21,307 nt of DNA from CAMDMI01 sp044359055 (GCA_044359055.1 JBIKMV010000027.1:1-21307); one strand, 5' to 3'. Counted from the first letter of the stretch, positions 1 through 8,372 are shown. Numbers and translations: made by a program. The notes: generated by a model not told the origin, from the sequence alone.

Positions 1-948
1 AATGCCAACAATGCCTTGCAGCAGAATTATGCCACCGGTGCAGATTATTTCGGGCTTCTTGCCAACAATGGCGGCTTCCTGAATAACCCAAATCTAAAGC
101 CACAAAAGAAAATCGATTATGCACTGGGATTCCAGCAGGCACTGAACGAAAGCTCTGCACTTAAGCTTTCTGTATTTTATTCAGAAGTAAAAGATCTCAT
201 TCAGGTAATTAATGTCAACTATGCTTATCCCATCCGGTATCAGACCAGCGGCAATCAGGATTTCAGTGTTGTTAAAGGTATTTCTCTTCAGTATGATTTA
301 AGAAAAACCAAAAATTTTACTGCGCAGGCTTCCTATACTTTGGCATTTACCGAAGGTTCAGCCTCCAATTTTGCAGGCGCCCTTCTCAATACTCCCACAC
401 CGAACCTCAGAAATACCACCCCATTGGGCAATGATCAGCGTCATGCCTTCAAACTCAATTTCGATTACCGTTTTGGTGACAATGAAGGTCCTGAATTCCT
501 AGGCATGAGGCCTTTCGCTAATATGGGCTTCAACATGACCAATTATGCCGGCTCAGGAACCCCATTCACACAGGATGGTTCTCCATGGGGTGGTCGTTAC
601 CAAATCAAAGGTGCCATCAATGGTTCCCGTCTGCCCTGGAACAACAGAACATCAATCCGAATAGACAAATCCTTTACTGTAAATTCAGGCAATTCCGGAA
701 GAAACCACTTTATCAATGTGTATTTCTATGTGCAGAATGTTTTCAATGCTCAGAATGTTCTGGGTGTTTATGCAAGGACCGGTTCTCCTACTGACAACGG
801 ATTTCTTGCCTCCCAGTTCGGTCAGAACCTTACAAGTCAGGCAGTAAGCCCTGAAAGTTATGCTATGTTTTACAACATGGCCATCATGAACCCGGATAAT
901 ATTTCACTCCCACGCCGATTCCGAATCGGATTTTCATACAACTTCTGA
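1..948 (+). CDS. TonB-dependent receptor, C-terminal part (5' end outside window)
   Basis: The reading frame is open from base 1 with no stop, so this is the last 315 residues of a longer protein; the first in-frame start-like codon (TTG at 16) is not the true start. The residues alternate polar and aromatic/hydrophobic in the manner of outer-membrane beta-strands, for example around LKLSVFYSEVKDLIQVINV, and the protein ends in RIGFSYNF with a terminal Phe, the usual BAM-recognition end of an outer-membrane barrel. Segments such as NPNLKPQKKIDYALGFQQAL match the late barrel of Bacteroidota TonB-dependent receptors of the carboxypeptidase-regulatory/SusC-like kind. By family, it would import a ligand across the outer membrane using TonB energy; the ligand cannot be told because plug and N-terminus are missing. 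It lies 18 nt before the large secreted protein, so co-transcription is likely. Confidence 0.85.
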   Translation, partial: NANNALQQNYATGADYFGLLANNGGFLNNPNLKPQKKIDYALGFQQALNESSALKLSVFYSEVKDLIQVINVNYAYPIRYQTSGNQDFSVVKGISLQYDLRKTKNFTAQASYTLAFTEGSASNFAGALLNTPTPNLRNTTPLGNDQRHAFKLNFDYRFGDNEGPEFLGMRPFANMGFNMTNYAGSGTPFTQDGSPWGGRYQIKGAINGSRLPWNNRTSIRIDKSFTVNSGNSGRNHFINVYFYVQNVFNAQNVLGVYARTGSPTDNGFLASQFGQNLTSQAVSPESYAMFYNMAIMNPDNISLPRRFRIGFSYNF

Positions 949-966
949 CAAGCTCACACTTAACTA

Positions 967-3900
967 ATGATTACCATGAAAACAAGGAATATTTTAACAG
1001 GATGTCTGATTGCCAGCCTGAGCATGGTTTCTTATGCTGCGGCTCCTCCGGCAGGTCCGGCAACACCCGGATCCGGCAATGCTTCGAATGGTTCAACCGG
1101 TGGTCAATCGGTTCAGGCTTCTTCTGATTGTAATGTCGGAGCAAGCAGAGCAGACCTTGATATCAACAATGTAAGGGCCCGATATATGAATCAGGGCGAT
1201 ATGTTCTGGGATCCGGGTCTTGGTCAGGCAAGATACGAGGTGCCCAAGCGTACAGATAATTTCACAACATCCAAGCATTCTATGTTTGCTGCGGCCATTT
1301 GGCTTGGAGGATTGGAAAGGGGGTCCGGAAACCTGATTGTGATGGCCCAGACTTACAGGGGCAATTTTCAGAATTACTGGCCCGGTCCTATCAAAAATTA
1401 CAGTCCGGATTTGACGACCTACACATCAAAAACGGTTTGTGCTGCCTGGGATCAATTGTTCAAGTGCAACAGAAGAACAGTAAAAGACTTTGTAAGCAAT
1501 TGGGATGCCGGTCTTATTACAGATGCCGAGCAGATTCCTGCTGAGATCCGTTTCTGGCCTGGAAAAGGGAATCCCTATCTGAAAGAAAAAAGTGAGTTTT
1601 CCATAGATCCGGAAGCGGTGGCTTCGGTGGATAACAACCTTGCCAACTTCTATGATGCCGATTCAAATGGAATTTACAATCCTTTTAAAGGAGATTATCC
1701 CCTTTGGGCGGGTACAGAAAAAGATCTAGAATGCGAAGGGACTGAGATAAATATCAATTCAGGAGCCGATCAGGTTCTCTGGTGGGTATGTAACGACATC
1801 GGGAACAAAAAGCTTTTCCCGGCAGGAACTGCAGCCCCTTTTGTTCCGGGTCTTGGTATGGAAGTGCATTATGAGGCTTTTGCATATGCAGCTACAGATG
1901 CCACCAACGACATGACTTTCCTTCGTCAAAGGCTTTACAACAAGGGAAATTATATCCTTGATCAGACCTATCTGGCCCAATGGGCAGACCCTGACCTGGG
2001 TAATGCAAGTGACGATTATGTGGGTTGTGATGTTATGCGGGGTCTGGGAATATGCTACAATGGCGATGATTTTGATGAAGGTACCCAGGGGTATGGCGAG
2101 AATCCTCCGGCTATTGGGGTTGACTTCTTCCGCGGCCCTTTTCCTGATGATAAGTTCGATAACATCGACTGGGATTTGGACTGCGACGGTCCGGGCTCAA
2201 ATCCTCCGGATACAAATGAAAGGGTTGTTATGTCGGGTTTCATATATTACAATATTGGAGGAAACCCAATAAACGGAGATCCAACACTTCCTTCAGATTT
2301 TTACAACTACATGCGCAACCGTTGGAAAAACGGCAATGATATCAGTTTTGGCGGTGCCGGTCTGGAGCCTGTTTCCACCACCAACCCCAGGGCTGTGTAT
2401 ATGTTCCCGAATGTGACCGAGCAAAGTGATCCCTTTGGATTTGCCTGCGGTAACACCGGATGCGATCAGCCGAAGTCATGCGGTGCGGCCTGGAACGAAA
2501 AAACATCCAACAATCCTCCGGGAGACCGCCGGTTTCTGGCCAATAACGGTCCTTTTACGCTGAAACCCGGAGCCAAGAATGAGTGTACAATCGGAATTGT
2601 ATGGGCCAGAGCCAGTTCCGGAGGTGCAACAGGTTCTTTCGGTAAACTCCTTGCAGCCGATGACCTGGCTCAGGATCGTTTCAATACCTGTTTTAAAAGA
2701 AACATCGGGCCAAACAGCCCCAATCTGGAGATTTCTGAAATCGACAGAAAACTGGTCTTCACCATTATTCCGGATGTCATTGTTCCTTCTCCATTGATGA
2801 CTACTGAGACTTATCTTGAATTGAATCGGTCTGTAACCGGTGGGCCCAACAATGAAGATGTATATTTCAGATTCCAGGGGTATAAGATTTTTCAGCTGAA
2901 AGATGACAAAGTATCTGTTCAGGATCTGGATAATCCGGACAAAGCCCGTCCTCTGGATGGCGATGTGAACGGCGATGGTGTTGCTGATTTCAATGGAATA
3001 ATGGATGTGGCAGATGGTGTAACTTCCATAAGCAACATAGAATTCAATGCCGATCTGAATCAGGATATCCTAACCCCCAAAGTTAAGAATACACCGGACA
3101 AAGGAATTTTCAGAACTTTTCAGGTGGAACGGGATATGTTTTCCTCCATCAGTGGTGGGAAACTGTCCAACTTCAAAAAATACTACTATGCTGTGGTTGC
3201 CTACGGTTTCAACCGAAACTCTAAGGCCAAGCGGCCCTATATCCAGGGTGTGGAGAATTATAAAATATTCACAGCTATACCACACAAGTTTTCTCCTGAA
3301 TCCTTCGGATCTACATCAGATTATTCTTTCGGAAGTTCTTTCGAAGTAACGCGGGTAAACGGTACCGGCAATTCGGGTAATACGCTGGAGTTGAAAGAAG
3401 GGCAGCGTGACCTGATTCTGCAGCAGGGTAAACTGGACAGGCTTACTTACAAGGCCAAAAGTGGTCCTATTGATTTCAAAGTGTACAATCCAAAGGCTCT
3501 TCAGGGTGGTAAATTCCGCATGACGCTTTCCAGCAGAATCCGCTATAACAAGTCAACAGGTTATGAATTCAAAGTTGGGGATATTTTAGAATCTGATCCC
3601 AATTTTGTTCCTGATGCCGGATACAGGATCAGTCCCCGCTTTGATTATAAGAAAGGAATTGCAAGGGTAAAAAGGGTAGTTCCGGTAATTGGTTTTGCCA
3701 ATCTTGTAGATTTGGATATCGAGTCTTTCAGTTGCGACGGAGGAAGTTTTTCTTTTATTATGGAGAAAGTTCAAAAGGATCGCAGCGATAGTATTTTACT
3801 TGATTCCAAGTCCAAAGGGGCCAAAATCATTTTGCAGGGTGACCCTTCCAAGGAGAATGTGGTGCAGGAATTTTATCCTTTCGATTATTGGACACTTCTG

Positions 3901-5475
3901 GAAACAGCCTCAGGAAAAGAGACCATATGTACCAACCCCATCAGTTCGCTTTCGGAAGAGATAATTCCGGAATATGGAATAGCCATCCGCCCCAAAAATG
4001 GTTCCAATCCCGGAAGCGATGTTTTCAATGCCATTGAAAAGAATGGTGCTTTGACCTCTGTAATTCAATATGATCCGGACAGGCAGAAATTATGGCTGGT
4101 GGACTTCAGTACATTTGGTTTGAGTCCCCTTTGGATTCGGGATGACAAGTATGCTACCGGCAATATTTATCAGACCCTTGATCCATTCCGTTCATTCAGA
4201 AATCAGGCCGGAAGCTCCTGGGCACCTTATGCACTTACTACTGCGGGTACATCCTTAACAAAAGGTCCGATGTTCCCTGCCTCCAGTAAGTTTGATGATG
4301 ACGAGCTGTATTACGCTAACGGTCCCCGTTCGGTATTCAGAAATATGTCGCAACTGAAAAATGTGGACATCGTATTCACTTCTGATACCAGCAAGTGGAC
4401 CCGTTGTATGGTTTTGCAGTGCGATACCATTGGATCATCCACTATCGTCCGTCCAAAGTGGACAATGGCCAAGAGCAGAGTTCCCTCTGTGAACAAGAAA
4501 TATCAGGCAGATGGTTCCCTGTCTCCTTACGATAATCTTGTGGTCTCCAGGGGGATGAGTTGGTTCCCTGGCTACGCAATAGATTTGGATCGAGGTCAGC
4601 GCCTGAATATGATGTTTTCAGAAAGTATGCTGGATGATACATCAGGAGGCTTTGGAAATCCATACAGGGGAGCCGGAAATGATTTGAAGTGGGAACCCAG
4701 AGCATCTCTCGGCGCAGGTTTCGGAACCAGAAATTACATGTATGTACTCAATACCGCCTATGATGGATGCAGAGATGCCGAGCGTTCCATTGATTCGCTT
4801 TATACCAACTTTGGTTCACAAACTGCACAAAACTTTAATCCGAAGGTGTGGGACTGGCATATGAACAATGTAATGTATGCAGGATTGATGGGCAGGGGAA
4901 TTGATTTCGTTAATGCAAGAGAACAGCCCCTGCTACTGAACCAGGTGGAGGTTAACCTTCGTGTACAGCGGGCATTTCAACCCTTTGCGCATGCAGGCAC
5001 TTCCAATCCCGGTAAATGTGATCCAGTTTATGAATTTGAAATACCTGCCAATGCATCGCAACGAAATGTTACCGGTGTTGGTTCCAGTGCTTTGGATATG
5101 ATCAGGGTTGTCCCCAATCCATACATGTCTGTATCAGGTTATGAATCCTCACAGATTGACAACCGGGTGAAGATTGTGAACATCCCAAGTCAGTGTGTGG
5201 TGAGTATTTTCAATTTGTCGGGTTCCCTGGTTAGGCAGTTCAATTTCGATCAAAGCGCTACCAAGCCCTATGCGGTCAATGCCGGCGGCGAGTTGAAAGT
5301 GAATGAGCGTGGTACCAATTACCAGACTTTCCTGGATTGGGATTTGAAAAATCAGAATGGATTGCCAGTGGCCTCCGGGGTTTACATTATCCATATCAAG
5401 TCCGATAAACTGGGCGAAAAAGTGATCAAGTGGTTTGGAATTTTGCGCCCTATCGATCTGGATACATTCAATTAA
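967..5475 (+). CDS. Large exported surface protein with T9SS-type C-terminal sorting domain
   Basis: A 1502-residue protein with an N-terminal signal peptide (basic MITMKTR, then a hydrophobic stretch ending near residue 25 in SYAAA) followed by a low-complexity Pro/Gly/Ser/Asn linker to about residue 50. An internal ATG at 976 is an equally possible start. The body has no catalytic domain I recognise. It contains a DxDxNG-type loop at residues 230-245 (ending GDYP), an aromatic/acidic segment near 370-400 and a DGDVNGDGVAD calcium-loop-like motif at 664-674. About 20 cysteines occur in the mature chain. The last ~125 residues form a Por-secretion-tail/FlgD-like beta domain: VVPNPY at 1381-1386, then FNLSGSLVRQF, LDWDLKNQNGLPVASGVYIIHI and a final GEKVIKWFGILRPIDLDTFN. 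In Bacteroidota such domains direct export by T9SS and then cleavage or anchoring at the surface. It sits between a TonB receptor and a PorV-like gene. The molecular role is unknown; adhesin, structural or ligand-binding are all possible. Confidence 0.85.
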   Translation: MITMKTRNILTGCLIASLSMVSYAAAPPAGPATPGSGNASNGSTGGQSVQASSDCNVGASRADLDINNVRARYMNQGDMFWDPGLGQARYEVPKRTDNFTTSKHSMFAAAIWLGGLERGSGNLIVMAQTYRGNFQNYWPGPIKNYSPDLTTYTSKTVCAAWDQLFKCNRRTVKDFVSNWDAGLITDAEQIPAEIRFWPGKGNPYLKEKSEFSIDPEAVASVDNNLANFYDADSNGIYNPFKGDYPLWAGTEKDLECEGTEININSGADQVLWWVCNDIGNKKLFPAGTAAPFVPGLGMEVHYEAFAYAATDATNDMTFLRQRLYNKGNYILDQTYLAQWADPDLGNASDDYVGCDVMRGLGICYNGDDFDEGTQGYGENPPAIGVDFFRGPFPDDKFDNIDWDLDCDGPGSNPPDTNERVVMSGFIYYNIGGNPINGDPTLPSDFYNYMRNRWKNGNDISFGGAGLEPVSTTNPRAVYMFPNVTEQSDPFGFACGNTGCDQPKSCGAAWNEKTSNNPPGDRRFLANNGPFTLKPGAKNECTIGIVWARASSGGATGSFGKLLAADDLAQDRFNTCFKRNIGPNSPNLEISEIDRKLVFTIIPDVIVPSPLMTTETYLELNRSVTGGPNNEDVYFRFQGYKIFQLKDDKVSVQDLDNPDKARPLDGDVNGDGVADFNGIMDVADGVTSISNIEFNADLNQDILTPKVKNTPDKGIFRTFQVERDMFSSISGGKLSNFKKYYYAVVAYGFNRNSKAKRPYIQGVENYKIFTAIPHKFSPESFGSTSDYSFGSSFEVTRVNGTGNSGNTLELKEGQRDLILQQGKLDRLTYKAKSGPIDFKVYNPKALQGGKFRMTLSSRIRYNKSTGYEFKVGDILESDPNFVPDAGYRISPRFDYKKGIARVKRVVPVIGFANLVDLDIESFSCDGGSFSFIMEKVQKDRSDSILLDSKSKGAKIILQGDPSKENVVQEFYPFDYWTLLETASGKETICTNPISSLSEEIIPEYGIAIRPKNGSNPGSDVFNAIEKNGALTSVIQYDPDRQKLWLVDFSTFGLSPLWIRDDKYATGNIYQTLDPFRSFRNQAGSSWAPYALTTAGTSLTKGPMFPASSKFDDDELYYANGPRSVFRNMSQLKNVDIVFTSDTSKWTRCMVLQCDTIGSSTIVRPKWTMAKSRVPSVNKKYQADGSLSPYDNLVVSRGMSWFPGYAIDLDRGQRLNMMFSESMLDDTSGGFGNPYRGAGNDLKWEPRASLGAGFGTRNYMYVLNTAYDGCRDAERSIDSLYTNFGSQTAQNFNPKVWDWHMNNVMYAGLMGRGIDFVNAREQPLLLNQVEVNLRVQRAFQPFAHAGTSNPGKCDPVYEFEIPANASQRNVTGVGSSALDMIRVVPNPYMSVSGYESSQIDNRVKIVNIPSQCVVSIFNLSGSLVRQFNFDQSATKPYAVNAGGELKVNERGTNYQTFLDWDLKNQNGLPVASGVYIIHIKSDKLGEKVIKWFGILRPIDLDTFN

Positions 5476-5497
5476 TTGAGATATTAAACAAGTTACC

Positions 5498-6601
5498 GTG
5501 AATTTAAAAAGGTTAATAGGTTTGGGTCTGCTAGGGAGTTTGGTTTCAGCCAGCCTCTATGCCGGCAACGATACCAAAAGAGGACAGGCCGGGGCAGTGG
5601 AGCTTCTGGTGAATCCCTGGGCGAGGTCTTCCGGTATGGCAGGTGCCAATTCGGGCATTGTCCGCGGCATTGAAGCTATGGGGCTCAATGTGGCCGGTTT
5701 GAATGGCATAAAAAAGACAGAAATCAATTTTTGTTCTGCCCTGTATCTTATCGGCAGTCAGATCAATATCAATTCTCTGGGCCTGGCACAGCGGGTAGGG
5801 GAGACCGGAACCATGGGTCTTACCCTTACAGCTTTTGATCTGGGTGATTTCAAAGAGACTACCGAAGAGTTGCCAGATGGTACAGGAAATATCTTTAAGC
5901 CTCAGATTTTCAATTTTGGAGCTGCCTATGCAAAGAAATTTTCCAGCCGTATTTCAGGTGGTCTGCTTGTCAGGGGAATTTCCCAGTCGTTTCGTGCCAC
6001 CTCTGCATTTGGTGTAGCTTTCGATGCCGGTATTCAGTATCAGAGAGGAGCAAAAAATGAATTCAAGTTTGGGGTATCCATTCTCAATCTTGGCCCAAAA
6101 ATGACTTATTCCGGAACAGAACTTTCAGGAAGAGGTCAGCTTCAGAATGGACAGTATAGTCAGACTGTGGGATTGCTGACTGCTCCGTTCGAGCAACCTT
6201 CCATGCTCAATATCGGTGTAGGATATGATTTTTATTTCGAAAATGACCTGGTAAAGCTTACCCCGATGTTCAACTTCAGATCCAATTCTTTCACCTTCGA
6301 TCAGTATCAGGTTGGCGTGCAGGCTTCATGGAAAGATATGTTCATGGTGCGTGGCGGATATGATTATCAGTCTGGAATTTTCACAAAAGAAGAATCTACC
6401 ACAGCCAATCTGGGCCCATCTGCCGGACTAACCTTTCAGATTCCATTTATGAAAAACAGTTCCGGAGAAAATGTACAGGCCAGCGACAGCGATTTGTATT
6501 CCGGAGCAACCAAGTCTAAAGTCCTAGCTCTCGATTATTCATACACCCTTACCCGGTATTTCGGTGGAACCCATCGTTTAGCGCTGCTGATTTCACTGTA
6601 A
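5498..6601 (+). CDS. PorV/PorQ-family outer-membrane protein
   Basis: A 367-residue protein starting at GTG (5498), 22 nt after the large secreted protein. This start gives a signal peptide (MNLKRLIGLGLLGSLVSASL, likely cut after YA at residue 22), so I prefer it. Just after the signal comes LLVNPWARSSGMAGANSG (residues 37-53), the hallmark early motif of the PorV/PorQ family, then a series of amphipathic beta-strands typical of a FadL-like barrel and a C-terminal YTLTRYFGGTHRLALLISL. PorV proteins sit in the outer membrane and receive or shuttle T9SS cargo by binding the C-terminal sorting domain. Because the gene is adjacent to one cargo and is probably in its operon, it may be a cargo-specific paralogue rather than the housekeeping PorV; this is inference. 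A terminator follows at 6626-6653. Confidence 0.85.
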   Translation: MNLKRLIGLGLLGSLVSASLYAGNDTKRGQAGAVELLVNPWARSSGMAGANSGIVRGIEAMGLNVAGLNGIKKTEINFCSALYLIGSQININSLGLAQRVGETGTMGLTLTAFDLGDFKETTEELPDGTGNIFKPQIFNFGAAYAKKFSSRISGGLLVRGISQSFRATSAFGVAFDAGIQYQRGAKNEFKFGVSILNLGPKMTYSGTELSGRGQLQNGQYSQTVGLLTAPFEQPSMLNIGVGYDFYFENDLVKLTPMFNFRSNSFTFDQYQVGVQASWKDMFMVRGGYDYQSGIFTKEESTTANLGPSAGLTFQIPFMKNSSGENVQASDSDLYSGATKSKVLALDYSYTLTRYFGGTHRLALLISL

Positions 6602-6610
6602 GATTTTTTT

Positions 6611-6618
6611 TATATTTG
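6611..6618 (+). promoter_or_regulatory. Candidate Bacteroidota -7 box for greA (TATATTTG)
   Basis: TATATTTG fits the TAnnTTTG -7 consensus of Bacteroidota sigma-A promoters exactly. I see no convincing TTG/TTTG -33 element at 19-23 bp upstream, which weakens the call. If used, transcription would begin near 6624, just in front of the hairpin at 6626-6650. Confidence 0.5.
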
Positions 6619-6625
6619 CAATTCG

Positions 6626-6660
6626 AAAACGGTCAGGTTCTGGCCGTTTTTTTATTTTTT
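6626..6660 (+). terminator. Intrinsic terminator (end of surface module; possibly in greA leader)
   Basis: The 10-bp stem AAAACGGTCA / TGGCCGTTTT (one G-T wobble) has a 5-nt loop GGTTC. It is followed by T-tracts (TTTTTTT ending at 6653, then TTTTTT at 6655-6660). It lies 24 nt after the PorV-like stop codon and ends 15 nt before the greA start. Because a promoter-like box lies upstream, the hairpin may both end the surface-module transcript and attenuate greA. Confidence 0.8.
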
Positions 6661-6675
6661 TAACCAGAGAGAAAA

Positions 6676-7152
6676 ATGTCGATTTCTTACTACACAGAAG
6701 AAGGTCTGAAAAAGCTGAAGGATGAGTTGAATGAGCTGAAAGTCAAAGGCCGAGCCGAAATGGCCAGGCAGATTGCTGAGGCAAGAGACAAAGGCGACCT
6801 CAGTGAAAATGCTGAATATGATGCCGCCAAAGATGCCCAGGGTCTGCTGGAGCTGAAAATATCAAAGCTCGAAGATGTCGTAGCCAATGCCCGTATTCTG
6901 GATTCCGGTTCTATAGATACCAGCAAGGTTTCCATCATGACCAAGGTGAAAATAAAGAATGCCAAAAACGGTGCGACCCTTACCTATGCCATTGTTTCTG
7001 AGGAAGAAGCTGACCTGAAAACCGGCAGGATTTCGGTGAAAAGTCCGATAGGGAAAGGCCTTCTCGGAAAGCGTGTTGGTGAAAAAGCCACCATTCAGGT
7101 GCCGGCCGGAGCTATGGAATTTGAGATTCTCGACATTGCCCCCGGAATCTGA
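6676..7152 (+). CDS. greA: Transcription elongation factor GreA
   Basis: At 158 residues this is the normal GreA length. The N-terminal half is the antiparallel coiled coil (residues 8-75) with the tip motif GDLSENAEYDAAK; D41 and E44 correspond to the acidic pair that enters the RNA polymerase secondary channel and holds the second Mg2+ for transcript cleavage. The C-terminal half (about 80-158) is the FKBP-like domain, with the family-typical SPIGKGLLGKRVGE near 125-138. It rescues backtracked RNA polymerase by stimulating cleavage of the 3' RNA end. The purine-rich AGAGAGAAAA before the ATG is a plausible ribosome-binding region. It heads a tightly packed cluster: the HIT gene begins 2 nt after its stop. 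A terminator hairpin just upstream suggests leader attenuation. Confidence 0.97.
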   Translation: MSISYYTEEGLKKLKDELNELKVKGRAEMARQIAEARDKGDLSENAEYDAAKDAQGLLELKISKLEDVVANARILDSGSIDTSKVSIMTKVKIKNAKNGATLTYAIVSEEEADLKTGRISVKSPIGKGLLGKRVGEKATIQVPAGAMEFEILDIAPGI

Positions 7153-7154
7153 GT

Positions 7155-7559
7155 ATGGCTAGCATTTTTTCACGGATAGTGGCAGGCGAAATTCCTGCCT
7201 ACAAAGTCGCAGAAGACCAAGACCATCTGGCTTTTCTCGACATCAATCCCGTGGCAATAGGGCATGTTCTTGTCATTCCCAAAAAGGAAACCGATTATAT
7301 TTTTGATCTCGACCCGGTGGCCTACGGCAATCTCTGGGCATTCGCATCCCGGGTGGCAGCCGGCCTCAGAAATGCGGTTCCATGTAAAAGGATAGGTATT
7401 TCGGTAATCGGTCTGGAAGTTCCTCATGCGCACATTCATTTGGTTCCCATGAACAGTATGGCAGATATCAACTTTTCCAAAATCAAACTGAATCCCGGAA
7501 AAGAAGAACTGGAAAATATCTGCCTGCAAATACAGAAAAATCTGTCCTCACCGGAATGA
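7155..7559 (+). CDS. HIT-family nucleotide hydrolase (HINT-like)
   Basis: A 134-residue cytosolic protein beginning SIFSRIVAGEIPAYKVAED, the usual HIT-family opening, with LDINPVAIGHVLVIPK in the middle and the histidine triad HAHIHL at residues 91-96 (H91, H93, H95). By family rule the middle histidine, H93, is the nucleophile that attacks the alpha-phosphate of purine nucleoside phosphoramidates or related nucleotidyl substrates. It starts 2 nt after the greA stop and its own stop overlaps the proC start (ATGA), so translational coupling across greA, this gene and proC is likely. The physiological substrate is not evident. The usual CxxC zinc pair seen in some HIT proteins is absent. Confidence 0.92.
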   Translation: MASIFSRIVAGEIPAYKVAEDQDHLAFLDINPVAIGHVLVIPKKETDYIFDLDPVAYGNLWAFASRVAAGLRNAVPCKRIGISVIGLEVPHAHIHLVPMNSMADINFSKIKLNPGKEELENICLQIQKNLSSPE

Positions 7560-8356
7560 AAATACTCATTGTTGGCGGCGGCAATATGGGGCGGACCTAT
7601 GCCGAGAGTTTTATCGCCAATCATACCGTTGTCAGGAAGGATCTGTTTATCCTGGAGAAGGAGGCGAGCAAAATCCCATATTTCAGGAGCCTTGGCTTTG
7701 AATCGGTCTTTTCTGAGCCGGGGCCTTTTGTAGAAAAAGTGGATTTGATTGTACTTGCTGTGAAGCCACAGGATCTGCCGGTTCTTTTTTCTTCCCTTCC
7801 GGCTTTTATGCGACAGGATCAGTTGGTACTCAGTATAATGGCTGGAGTGAAGATAGAAACCCTTGAAAAAAAACTGCCCACCTCCCGAATCATCAGGGCT
7901 ATGCCAAATTTGCCGGCGCAGGTTGGTATGGGGATGACCGGATTTTCTGCAAGCCAGGCAGTATCGCGGTCTGAGCTTTTTTCGGTGCAGAACCTTCTGA
8001 ATACTACAGGGAAATCTTTGTATTTCGATGATGAATCCCTGCTGGATGGGGTCACCGCTATTTCAGGAACAGGTCCGGCTTATGTCTATTTCTTTATGAA
8101 ATCTATGATGGATGCTGCCAGGACCATGGGGTTTTCAGAATCAGAATCTGAAATATTGGTGGAGCAAACCTTTCTGGGGGCCATCCACCTTCTGAATAAT
8201 AACAATTTTACCTGCTCCGAGTGGATTGAAAAAGTGGCGAGCAGAGGAGGAACCACTGAAGCAGCCCTGCTGTCTTTTATGGATTCGGCCCTTGAAGTAC
8301 ACATTCGCACCGGCCTGCAGGCTGCACTGAAACGCTCCATAGAACTTGGAAGCTGA
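7556..8356 (+). CDS. proC: Pyrroline-5-carboxylate reductase
   Basis: A 266-residue enzyme with an N-terminal Rossmann fold: MKILIVGGGNMG (glycine motif at 7-12) binds NAD(P)H. It is followed by LAVKPQDL, IRAMPNLPAQVGMGMTGF and the dimerisation/active-site half with LDGVTAISGTGPAYVYFF. The P5CR family signature is visible as SEWIEKVASRGGTTEAAL (residues 221-238). It reduces 1-pyrroline-5-carboxylate to proline, the last step of proline synthesis. The ATG overlaps the stop of the HIT gene by 4 nt. Length and motifs are complete. No other proline gene is in the window. Confidence 0.95.
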   Translation: MKILIVGGGNMGRTYAESFIANHTVVRKDLFILEKEASKIPYFRSLGFESVFSEPGPFVEKVDLIVLAVKPQDLPVLFSSLPAFMRQDQLVLSIMAGVKIETLEKKLPTSRIIRAMPNLPAQVGMGMTGFSASQAVSRSELFSVQNLLNTTGKSLYFDDESLLDGVTAISGTGPAYVYFFMKSMMDAARTMGFSESESEILVEQTFLGAIHLLNNNNFTCSEWIEKVASRGGTTEAALLSFMDSALEVHIRTGLQAALKRSIELGS

Positions 8357-8372
8357 GAAAAACAGAAATAAA

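Noticed and set aside
8346..8372. Upstream TTG start for the TlpA-like lipoprotein
   Set aside because: It would overlap proC and place nine charged residues before the lipoprotein signal; the ATG at 8373 gives a proper signal.
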